A stretch of 64,000 nucleotides of DNA from JAFAXA01 sp963777325 (GTDB taxonomy: Bacteria > Pseudomonadota > Alphaproteobacteria > Acetobacterales > Acetobacteraceae). Shown piece after piece: positions 45,053 to 52,611 of this stretch. The stretch covers positions 62,001 to 126,000 of the forward strand of contig CAVZQE010000018.1 in assembly GCA_963777325.1 (NCBI GenBank). The letters are read 5' to 3'. The notes beneath the pieces are model-generated. The model ran no database searches, was not told the DNA's origin, and saw only the letters and a list, made by a program, of their open reading frames with translations. Position 1 is the first letter of the stretch. Every line of letters begins with the position of its first letter. Position numbers and translations under genes: made by a program.

Positions 45053-45346
45053 TCAGCTCCTGGCGCGTGCCGGGCCAACGGTTGCGTCGCGAATCTGGGT
45101 CCGGAGCGACTGCCGCTCGTCGAACGTGAGCGGGCCGCGCTTGGCGAGCTCGGCGCGGATCTCGGCCGCAAGTTCGGGGTTGGCGCGGCGCAGCTGGCAG
45201 ACGCGAAGCGCGGCGGCCGGACCGGGGGCGGGTTCGATTTCCCAGGATTCAAGGAACAGCAAATCCTCGACCGAACGCTGGTCCCCCGTGCTTGACAGCA
45301 CGCGCTGCAGCGCCTCGGTGCGCGGAGAATGCGCGAAGGCCATCAT
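45053..45346 (-). CDS. Small hypothetical protein
   Basis: 97 residues from the paired ATGATG at 45346, with GGGAGG eight bases upstream. The sequence MMAFAHSPRTEALQRVLSST continues into an acidic and hydrophobic middle (VEDLLFLESWEIEP) and a helical basic end (RANPELAAEIRAELAKRG). No family recognised. It is followed at once by the decayed gene at 44649-45052 and preceded by the twin palindrome at 45417-45435. Confidence 0.5.
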   Translation of the reverse strand: MMAFAHSPRTEALQRVLSSTGDQRSVEDLLFLESWEIEPAPGPAAALRVCQLRRANPELAAEIRAELAKRGPLTFDERQSLRTQIRDATVGPARARS

Positions 45347-45416
45347 CAGGCAATCCTCCCAGAGCCGCCGCAATACTTGGCGGCGGCTTTCCTATGCCCT
45401 TACCATGCCGGTGAAA

Positions 45417-45435
45417 GCTTAAGCGCTGCTTAAGC
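45417..45435. repeat. Twin palindrome GCTTAAGC-GCT-GCTTAAGC
   Basis: Two copies of the 8-base palindrome GCTTAAGC separated by GCT, so the element is at once an inverted and a direct repeat. It lies 71-89 bases upstream of the small minus-strand gene and 20 bases downstream of ahcY. Either an operator for the former or a terminator-like hairpin for the latter; it lacks a T run. Confidence 0.5.
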
Positions 45436-45454
45436 TGCACCCGGCCGGCGAGCT

Positions 45455-46876
45455 TTATTTAGGGTGTCCCAGGTTACGGAACGACCCATTCACGGCGAAC
45501 TTACCATTACGGGCGGGCGAGTCGTCAACCGCTTCTCCGCGCGGGAATAGTTGCTTCGCCGAACAGGTCAGGACCCGATACAGATCGTGCTTGAACGGTC
45601 CCCGCGGCGCAACGCCGATATAGTCGGCTTGCTTGGGCGTCAGCTCGGTCAGGGCCGCGCCCACCTTGGCGAGATGCAGCGCGGCCACCTTCTCGTCGAG
45701 CTTCTTGGGCAGTGTGTAGACGTCGAGGCCATAGGCGCCCTCGGGGGCGGTATACAGCTCGATCTGCGCCAGTACCTGGTTCGTGAAGCTGGCGCTCATG
45801 ACGAAGCTCGGATGGCCGGTCGCGTTGCCGAGATTGACCAGCCGCCCCTCGCTGAGCACGACCAGGCGCTTGCCGTCGGGGAACACCACCTCGTCCACCT
45901 GCGGCTTGACGTTCTCCCAGGGGTAGTTGCGCAGGGCTTCGATCTGGATCTCGCTATCGAAGTGGCCGATGTTGCACACGACGGCACGGTTCTTCATGGA
46001 GCGCATGTCGTCGATCGTGATCACGTCCACATTGCCGGTGGCGGTCACGAAGATGTCGCCCCGGCGGGCGGCGGTCTCCATGGTGACGACCTCGTAGCCC
46101 TCCATCGCCGCCTGGAGCGCACAGATGGGGTCGATCTCGGTCACGAGCACGCGGCAGCCCGCGTTGCGGAGGGAGGCGGCGGACCCCTTGCCGACGTCGC
46201 CGAACCCCGCGACCACCGCGACCTTGCCCGCCATCATCAGGTCGGTGCCGCGCCGGATGGCGTCCACGAGGCTCTCGCGGCAGCCGTAGAGATTATCGAA
46301 CTTCGACTTGGTGACGCTGTCGTTGACGTTGATCGCCGGGACCAGGAGCTTGCCGTCCCGCGCCATGTCGCGCAGCCGATGCACGCCCGTCGTCGTCTCC
46401 TCGGAGATGCCGCGAACGGCCTTCAGCATGTCCGGGTATTTCTGGTGCATCAGCAAGGTAAGATCGCCGCCGTCATCCAGAATCATGTTCGGCGTCCAGC
46501 CGTCCGGGCCGCGCACGGTCTGCTCGATGCACCACCAGAACTCGTCCTCGTTCATGCCCTTCCAGGCGAAGACGGGGATTGCGGCGGCGGCGATGGCGGC
46601 GGCGGCGTGGTCCTGGGTCGAGAAGATGTTGCAGGAGGACCAGCGGACGCTCGCGCCGAGCGCGATCAGCGTCTCGATCAGCACGGCGGTCTGGATCGTC
46701 ATGTGAAGGCAGCCCGCGATGCGCGCGCCTTTGAGCGGCTTCGCGGCGCCATACTCGGCCCGCAGCGCCATGAGCCCGGGCATCTCGTCCTCGGCCATGG
46801 CGATCTCCTTCCGCCCCCACTCTGCCAGGGCGAAATCCTTCACCTTGTAGTCGGAGGCGATCGACACGTCGGGCAT
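45455..46876 (-). CDS. ahcY: Adenosylhomocysteinase
   Basis: 473 residues from the ATG of MPDVSIASDYKVKDFALAEW, preceded by GAGGAG. The protein shows the SAHH signature blocks: GCLHMTIQTAVLIETLIALGA, SCNIFSTQDHAAAAIA, the NAD domain GKVAVVAGFGDVGKGSA and the C-terminal YRV-type tail. It hydrolyses S-adenosylhomocysteine to adenosine and homocysteine, keeping methylation going. The insertion in the mid region (DLTLLMHQKYPDMLKA) is normal for the bacterial long form. Probable repression through the element at 46904-46923. Confidence 0.96.
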   Translation of the reverse strand: MPDVSIASDYKVKDFALAEWGRKEIAMAEDEMPGLMALRAEYGAAKPLKGARIAGCLHMTIQTAVLIETLIALGASVRWSSCNIFSTQDHAAAAIAAAAIPVFAWKGMNEDEFWWCIEQTVRGPDGWTPNMILDDGGDLTLLMHQKYPDMLKAVRGISEETTTGVHRLRDMARDGKLLVPAINVNDSVTKSKFDNLYGCRESLVDAIRRGTDLMMAGKVAVVAGFGDVGKGSAASLRNAGCRVLVTEIDPICALQAAMEGYEVVTMETAARRGDIFVTATGNVDVITIDDMRSMKNRAVVCNIGHFDSEIQIEALRNYPWENVKPQVDEVVFPDGKRLVVLSEGRLVNLGNATGHPSFVMSASFTNQVLAQIELYTAPEGAYGLDVYTLPKKLDEKVAALHLAKVGAALTELTPKQADYIGVAPRGPFKHDLYRVLTCSAKQLFPRGEAVDDSPARNGKFAVNGSFRNLGHPK

Positions 46877-46900
46877 GGCTGGCTCCTCGCTGCTAACGGC

Positions 46901-46929
46901 CTGATATAAGGATATCTGCATATTTGCAA
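46901..46929 (-). promoter_or_regulatory. ahcY promoter with embedded ATAT triple operator
   Basis: On the minus strand TTGCAA (-35) and TATCAG (-10) are 17 bases apart. The spacer region holds ATAT-N4-ATAT-N4-ATAT (46904-46923), symmetric about a central GATATC. Such a dyad between promoter boxes suits a repressor that senses methionine-cycle status, such as the ArsR-type SahR; the regulator name is inference. The ahcY ATG is 25 bases further on. Confidence 0.55.
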
Positions 46930-47114
46930 CTGGCGGCGGGGACGGGGGCGCGAGCGCTGCCGGCCGCGCTCCGCGCGTCGCAGGCAATGAGCGACGCAGA
47001 ACCGCGAACGCGTCGGCGCGTTGGTCTCAGGCGACGCCGGAGCAGCGAGGGCCGCGCGAGCCGCGACCGTTCTCCGGTCCATCGCTTTTACTTGCATCCA
47101 ATCGGGAGGACTTC

Positions 47115-47504
47115 ATGGCCACGACGGAGAACCCGAGCGACACCGGCGGCCGGCTTATCGCCGCCAGCAAGGTGAACGGAACCAGCGTCTACAGCACGTC
47201 CGGCGAGAAGCTGGGCAGCGTCTATGACGTCATGCTCGACAAGGTTTCCGGGCGCGCCGAGTACGCGGTGATGAGCTTCGGGGGTTTTCTCGGGATTGGC
47301 GACAGCTACACCCCCCTTCCCTGGAACCAGCTCAAATACGACACGGCGCAAGGCGGTTATGTCGTCAATATCGACCGCAACAGGCTCCAGGGAGCTCCCG
47401 CCTTCGCTGCGAGCGAGGTGGGGGTGTGGGACGACTCGCGCGGGCGCGCGATCGACGAGTACTACGGCACCGGCGCGGGCGGTCCGGCAAGCGTGCTGCC
47501 GTAA
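47115..47504 (+). CDS. PRC-barrel domain protein
   Basis: 129 residues from ATG 47115. PRC-barrel fold at about 13-90: RLIAASKVNGTSVYSTSGEK, LGSVYDVMLDKVSGRAEYAV, SFGGFLGIGDSYTPLPWNQL and the strand YVVNIDRNRL. The C-terminal 40 residues are charged and Gly-rich. Proteins of this form occur widely in alphaproteobacteria, often as stress-linked or membrane-surface proteins of unknown role. It diverges from ahcY. Confidence 0.87.
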   Translation: MATTENPSDTGGRLIAASKVNGTSVYSTSGEKLGSVYDVMLDKVSGRAEYAVMSFGGFLGIGDSYTPLPWNQLKYDTAQGGYVVNIDRNRLQGAPAFAASEVGVWDDSRGRAIDEYYGTGAGGPASVLP

Positions 47505-48015
47505 ACTCCTCCGGGGAAGGCCGGCTCGGGGCGCGTCTCTGAGCAGGGATGCGCTCCCGAGCACCGCCTCCATGGGGTGACGGCGCGCCGAAGGTCACCG
47601 GCCGGAACATGGAACCGAACCTTTCGGCGCCAATCACGCCGACGCGGACGGGCTTGCCGGCTTCGGCCAACGCGGCAAGCTTCAGGGGAAGAGGTTCATT
47701 CCTGGGTCCGGGGCGCAAGGGTGGCAGGCTGCGGACGAAGCTGATGCGGCGCGCCAGCAACACGCTCGCCGGAATCAGACACGTGGGGTCGAGCGTCGAC
47801 CCCCCTCGCGTGGCGTTGTACGCCGTCTCACACGGAGGCTGAGACGATCCTGGCTCGATGGCAATTTTCGGCGCCGCAATGCCGCTGTGTCCCAGGGGGG
47901 CGCTGCGCTCGATCGCCACGCGGCGGCTGAGCCCGGACAAGGCGCGGAACCATACCGCTCGGATGCAGCGGCCATCCGCGCCGTCCGCCGTCGAGCGGCG
48001 CCGATGCTCGGAACG
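47505..48015. other. Intergenic region with a gene relic
   Basis: About 510 bases between the PRC-barrel gene and the rho stop codon. No intact gene. It holds the oxidoreductase N-terminal relic at 47584-47690; the rest shows nothing recognisable. Confidence 0.45.
47584..47690 (-). pseudogene. N-terminal relic of an NAD(P)-binding oxidoreductase
   Basis: The minus strand encodes LKLAALAEAGKPVRVGVIGA followed by ERFGSMF, close to the N-terminus of homoserine-dehydrogenase-like/SAF-domain oxidoreductases (AEAGKPIRIGLIGAGKFGSMF style). The Rossmann glycine pattern is damaged (GAERFG instead of GAGKFG) and nothing of the remaining protein follows. No start codon is evident. Confidence 0.4.
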
Positions 48016-49290
48016 TCAGGTGTTCATCGCGTCGAAGAAGTCCTGGTTGGTCTTGCTGTATTTCAGCTTGTCCAGCAGGAAATCCATGCTGTCCATCGCG
48101 CCCATCGGGTTCAGGATGCGGCGCAGCACCCACATCTTCGACAGAGTTCCCTTGTCGACCAGCAGCTCCTCCTTGCGGGTGCCGCTCTTCGTAATGTCGA
48201 TCGCCGGGAAGGTACGCTTGTCGGACAGCTTGCGGTCGAGGATCAGCTCGGAATTGCCGGTGCCCTTGAACTCCTCGAAGATGACTTCATCCATCCGGCT
48301 GCCGGTGTCGATCAGGGCGGTCGCGATGATGGTGAGCGAACCGCCTTCCTCGATGTTGCGCGCCGCGCCGAAGAAGCGCTTCGGCCGCTGCAGGGCGTTG
48401 GCGTCGACGCCGCCGGTCAGCACCTTGCCCGACGAGGGAACGACCGTGTTGTAGGCCCGGGCGAGGCGGGTAATGCTGTCGAGCAGGATCACGACGTCGC
48501 GCTTGTGCTCGACCAGGCGCTTCGCCTTCTCGAGCACCATCTCGGTCACCTGGACGTGGCGCGTCGCCGGCTCGTCGAAGGTCGACGAGATCACCTCGCC
48601 CTGCACGCTGCGCGCCATGTCGGTGACTTCCTCCGGCCGCTCGTCGATCAGCAGCACGATCAGGAAGACTTCCGGGTGGTTGGCGGCGATCGCGGCGGCG
48701 ATGTTCTGCAGCATCACCGTCTTGCCGGTGCGCGGCGGCGCGACGATCAGCGCCCTCTGGCCCTTGCCGATCGGAGCGATCAGGTCGATCACCCGCGGCG
48801 TCTGGTCCTTGCCAGGCCCCTTCGCGACGGACTGGAAGTTCTCGACCTCCATCTTGAGCCGCTCGTCCGGGTAGAGCGGCGTCAAATTGTCGAAATTGAT
48901 CCGGTGGCGGACCGCCTCGGGCGGCTCGAAATTGATCGTGTCGACCTTGAGCAGCGCGAAGTAGCGCTCGCCGTCCTTCGGCGCGCGGATCTGGCCTTCG
49001 ACGCTGTCTCCCGTACGGAGCGCGAAGCGGCGCACCTGGGAGGGCGAGACGTAGATGTCGTCCGGTCCCGGCAGGTAGTTGGCTTCGGGACTGCGCAGGA
49101 AGCCGAAGCCGTCCGGCAGGATCTCGAGCGTACCCTCGCCGGAGATCGACTGATCGTTGTCCGCGAGATTTTTCAGGATCGCGAACATCATGTCCTGCTT
49201 GCGCAGCGAGGACGCGTTCTCGATCTGCAGCGATTCCGCGAAACTGAGGAGATCGCCCGGAGATTTTGCCTTGAGTTCGGCGAGATGCAT
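48016..49290 (-). CDS. rho: Transcription termination factor Rho
   Basis: 424 residues from the ATG of MHLAELKAKSPGDLLSFAES. The cold-shock-like RNA-binding domain is at about 48-120 (GEGTLEILPDGFGFLRSP), and the hexameric ATPase follows with Walker A APPRTGKTVMLQNIA near 178-192, Walker B DVVILLDSITRLARAYN and the Q/R-loop region LTGGVDANALQRPKRFFGAA. Length and motifs are those of classical Rho. In many alphaproteobacteria rho sits just upstream of mnmE; here two other genes separate them. Confidence 0.97.
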   Translation of the reverse strand: MHLAELKAKSPGDLLSFAESLQIENASSLRKQDMMFAILKNLADNDQSISGEGTLEILPDGFGFLRSPEANYLPGPDDIYVSPSQVRRFALRTGDSVEGQIRAPKDGERYFALLKVDTINFEPPEAVRHRINFDNLTPLYPDERLKMEVENFQSVAKGPGKDQTPRVIDLIAPIGKGQRALIVAPPRTGKTVMLQNIAAAIAANHPEVFLIVLLIDERPEEVTDMARSVQGEVISSTFDEPATRHVQVTEMVLEKAKRLVEHKRDVVILLDSITRLARAYNTVVPSSGKVLTGGVDANALQRPKRFFGAARNIEEGGSLTIIATALIDTGSRMDEVIFEEFKGTGNSELILDRKLSDKRTFPAIDITKSGTRKEELLVDKGTLSKMWVLRRILNPMGAMDSMDFLLDKLKYSKTNQDFFDAMNT

Positions 49291-49554
49291 CAAAGGCCTC
49301 GGGGGTGGTCGGTCGGAACGAAAGGCGGGAGGGACCAGAGCCGGTCTCGCGCAAGCCAGGGCCATTCAACGATGGCCGGGTATTGTCCCGTCAGGATTTT
49401 GAAGGTCGGAGGTGACGCGCCTGGCGCTCGAAGAGCACCGATCTGTCACAGGCAAGGCCCCGATTGTACGCACGGCCTCGGCGACCGTCAATGACGCAAC
49501 ATGGCCCGGACAGGACAAAGTTCAAGAGCTCCCGCCGCAGCCTCGCCGGAGCGG

Positions 49555-50529
49555 TCAGGGCAGGAGGATCGAGCTCCCGGTCGTGCGCCGCGCTTCCAGC
49601 GCGGCATGCGCGACGGCGGCATCTTGCAGCTTGAACGTCTGGTTGACGCTGATCCGGACGGCGCCGATCTCGACGACGTCGAATAATGCTTTGGCGGTCT
49701 CCCGCAGGTCGGCGGCTTTCGCGGTGTAGGTGGCGAGCGTCGGGCGCGTGAGAAAGAGGCTTCCTTTCGCGGACAGCACGGCGATGTCGACTGGGGGCAC
49801 GGCCCCGGAGGCACTGCCGAAGCTGACCATCATGCCGAGCGGGGCCAGGCAGTCGAGCGACGCCGCGAAGGTGTCTCGGCCGACGCCGTCATAGACCACC
49901 GGCACCATGGCGCCGCCGGTGATCCGCTTGACCTCGGCGGGAATATTCGCGGTGCCGAGGATCGCGTGATCCGTGCCGTGCGCGCGGGCCAGATCCGCCT
50001 TCGCCTCCGTCGACACGACGCCGATCACGGTCGCCCCGAGATGCTTCGCCCATTGCGACAGGATCAGCCCGACCCCACCGGCGGCCGCGTGCAGCAGGAT
50101 CGTGTCCCCCGCCTTCACCCGGTAGGTGCGGCGGATGAGGTATTCGGCCGTCATGCCTTGCAGCATCATCGCCGCCGCGGTCTGAAACGAGATGGCGGGC
50201 GGCAGCTTCACGAGGCGGTCCGCCGCGATCACGCGGGCGGTGGCGTAGGCGCCGATCGGCGCCGAGGCGTATGCGACCCGGTCTCCGGGGGCGATCGCCG
50301 TGACCTCCGGCCCGACCAGCTCGACCACGCCCGCGGCCTCCATGCCGATCGTCGCGGGCATGCCCGGAGCCTTGTACAGCCCGTTGCGGAAATAGACGTC
50401 GATGTAGTTCAGCCCGATCGCCTCGTGGCGGACGAGAGCCTCGCCCGGACCCGGTTCCGGGGTCGGCACGTCCTCCCATTGCAGGACATCGGGACCGCCA
50501 TAGGCGTGGATGCGAACGGCCTTGGTCAT
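49555..50529 (-). CDS. NADPH:quinone oxidoreductase (zeta-crystallin-like MDR)
   Basis: 324 residues from the ATG of MTKAVRIHAYGGPDVLQ (GGAGATCATC before it). The MDR superfamily pattern is clear: EAIGLNYIDVYFRNGLYK, GMEAAGVVELVGPEV, GDRVAYAS, and the NADPH domain LLHAAAGGVGLILSQWAKHLGA. No structural or catalytic zinc cysteines, as expected for quinone reductases. The start overlaps the ogt stop (ATGA), so the two are one transcript. Confidence 0.9.
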   Translation of the reverse strand: MTKAVRIHAYGGPDVLQWEDVPTPEPGPGEALVRHEAIGLNYIDVYFRNGLYKAPGMPATIGMEAAGVVELVGPEVTAIAPGDRVAYASAPIGAYATARVIAADRLVKLPPAISFQTAAAMMLQGMTAEYLIRRTYRVKAGDTILLHAAAGGVGLILSQWAKHLGATVIGVVSTEAKADLARAHGTDHAILGTANIPAEVKRITGGAMVPVVYDGVGRDTFAASLDCLAPLGMMVSFGSASGAVPPVDIAVLSAKGSLFLTRPTLATYTAKAADLRETAKALFDVVEIGAVRISVNQTFKLQDAAVAHAALEARRTTGSSILLP

Positions 50530-51035
50530 GATGATCTCCATGGCGATACCGGATTGCCCCGCCGCCCGGCGTGGCTGGCCATCGGAATGGCCTGTGCGCC
50601 CGCTTCGAGTTCAAGCAAGAGCCGCTTGGTCCCGGCTCCATCGCCGCCCGAATACCCGCCGAGGCCGGCGGACGCCAGCACCCGGTGGCAGGGAATGATG
50701 ATCGGGATCGGATTAGCGCCGATGGCTCGTCCCGCCGACCGCGGACTGCCCCCGGCGGCGGCCGCCATCTGGCCGTAGCTGCGCGTGCAGCCGTGCGGGA
50801 TATCGGCCAGCGCCTGCCAGACGCGCCGGGCATAGGGGCTGCCGGCGGGCGACAGCGGCAGGTCGAACCGGGTTAGCGCGCGCTCGAAATAGGCGTGCAA
50901 CTGGGTGCGGGCCTCCAGGAGCAGCAGCGTCGCCTCCTGATCCCGCCCCCAGCCCCAGTCGACTGCGACGATCCGGCCATTCTCCTCGGAGACGGTCAGG
51001 TCTCCCGCGAGGGTGTGAAGCGACAGCTGCGGCAC
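50526..51035 (-). CDS. ogt: Methylated-DNA-protein-cysteine methyltransferase
   Basis: 169 residues from GTG 51035 (then PQLSLHTLAGDLTV), which has AGGA before it and the family N-terminus; the 19 residues upstream lack family character. The active-site PCHRV motif lies near residue 120 (NPIPIIIPCHRVLAS) with the helix-turn-helix stretch SYGQMAAAAGGSPRSAGRAIG before it and the glycine motif GLGGYSGG after. It repairs O6-alkylguanine by suicidal transfer. The 22-residue tail after KRLLLELE is extra. Confidence 0.92.
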   Translation of the reverse strand: MPQLSLHTLAGDLTVSEENGRIVAVDWGWGRDQEATLLLLEARTQLHAYFERALTRFDLPLSPAGSPYARRVWQALADIPHGCTRSYGQMAAAAGGSPRSAGRAIGANPIPIIIPCHRVLASAGLGGYSGGDGAGTKRLLLELEAGAQAIPMASHAGRRGNPVSPWRSS

Positions 51036-51297
51036 GCGTTTCCTATCCGCTGGACCGGGCGGATGGCAGACCGCCTGACAAGGGTCTGTCAAGTCTCGGG
51101 CGCCCGTTGTGAGCCGTTGCGCCGCCGCTTGCGCCTCCGCGCCCCCGCTTGCGGCCAGACGGCAGGCTTGTGCATAGAGGCGGCGATCACGGGCGCTCCC
51201 TGCCCTTTAAACCGGAAGGAGCGCCGGCCGGGCCGCGACGTCGCGGCAGCGGCGCCCGGCGGGAGTTGACGTTGCCAACGATTTCGAGTGCGGCCGC

Positions 51298-52611
51298 GTG
51301 ACGGCGGCTGATCGGGACACGATTTTCGCGGCGGCGACCGGCAGCGGGCGGGCCGCGATCGCCGTGCTGCGCCTGAGCGGACCGGACAGCGGGGCAACGC
51401 TGGACTTGCTGTGCGGCAGCCGGCCTCCGGCCCGGCAGGCGCGCCTTCGGCGGTTACGAGACATGGAGGGCGGCACGCTCGATCACGCAATCGTATTGTG
51501 GCTCCCCGGCCCGGGCAGCTACACGGGCGAGGATTCGGCGGAACTGCACCTGCACGGCGGACCCGCGATCCTGGCGGCTGTCGCGGATGCCCTCATCGCG
51601 CGCGGCGCGCGTCCTGCCGGGCCAGGCGAATTCACCCGCCGGGCGTTCCTGTCCGGACGGATGGACCTGCTGCAAGCGGAAGCGATCGGCGACCTGGTCG
51701 AAGCCGAGACCGAAGGCCAGCGGCGGCAGGCGCTGCGCCAGATGGAGGGCGCACTCGGCGCGATCTACCGGGATTGGGCGACGCGCCTGCGGCTCCTGCT
51801 GGCGCAGCAGGAGGCCCTGATCGACTTCCCCGACGAGGACATCCCGCCCGAGACGGAAGCCGTTATGCTGGCCGAACTGGGATCGCTGCGCGACGCCATA
51901 CAAGCGCATCTCGACGATCGTGGCCGAGGCGAGAGACTGCGGTCGGGGCTCGTCTTCGTTGTTGCGGGGGCGCCGAATGTCGGCAAGTCGAGTCTCGTCA
52001 ATGCGCTAGCGGGCCGGGAGGTCGCGATCGTCACCGAGCAGCCGGGAACGACCCGCGACGCTCTGGAGACACGAATCGTTCTCGGCGACGTTCCCGTGAC
52101 GCTGACGGATACGGCGGGGCTGCGCATGCCGGCAGACGCGATCGAGGCGGAGGGCGTGCGACGGGCGGAGCAGCGCGCCCGGACAGCGGATCTCGTGATC
52201 GCGGTCGGGGTGGCCGGAGGGCCGCCTGCCGTTCTGCCCGAGCAGGTGGATGGGATTCTGCCGGTGCTGCTCGTGGCGAACAAGGCCGATCTCGGCGGCA
52301 AGGTGCCCCAAGGCCTGACGGCTGTCAGCGCGCGGACCGGAGCAGGGATCGGCGAGTTGCGGCAAATGCTGGCTGCGCGCGCGCGGTCTCTGACCGACGC
52401 GGCGGGCCCGCCGCCCCTGACGCGGGCGCGGCATCGGGCGGCGCTCCTGCGCGCCGGCGACCACCTCGCAGCCGCAGCGGCCGCGGCGTGGCCCGAGTTG
52501 CGCGGCGAGGATCTGCGCCTGGCCCTGCGTGCGCTCGGCGGCATTACCGGCCAAGTGGGGGTTGAGGATATACTGGACACCATTTTCGGACAGTTCTGCA
52601 TTGGGAAATGA
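51298..52611 (+). CDS. mnmE: tRNA modification GTPase MnmE
   Basis: 437 residues from GTG 51298. N-terminal formyl-THF-binding domain (DTIFAAATGSGRAAIAVLRL), helical middle, G domain inserted with Walker A GAPNVGKSSLVN, G3 DTAGLR and G4 NKAD, and the C-terminal CIGK that ends the protein as in all MnmE. With MnmG it makes the cmnm5U34 modification of tRNA wobble uridines. The mnmG ATG follows with no gap. Confidence 0.97.
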   Translation: MTAADRDTIFAAATGSGRAAIAVLRLSGPDSGATLDLLCGSRPPARQARLRRLRDMEGGTLDHAIVLWLPGPGSYTGEDSAELHLHGGPAILAAVADALIARGARPAGPGEFTRRAFLSGRMDLLQAEAIGDLVEAETEGQRRQALRQMEGALGAIYRDWATRLRLLLAQQEALIDFPDEDIPPETEAVMLAELGSLRDAIQAHLDDRGRGERLRSGLVFVVAGAPNVGKSSLVNALAGREVAIVTEQPGTTRDALETRIVLGDVPVTLTDTAGLRMPADAIEAEGVRRAEQRARTADLVIAVGVAGGPPAVLPEQVDGILPVLLVANKADLGGKVPQGLTAVSARTGAGIGELRQMLAARARSLTDAAGPPPLTRARHRAALLRAGDHLAAAAAAAWPELRGEDLRLALRALGGITGQVGVEDILDTIFGQFCIGK

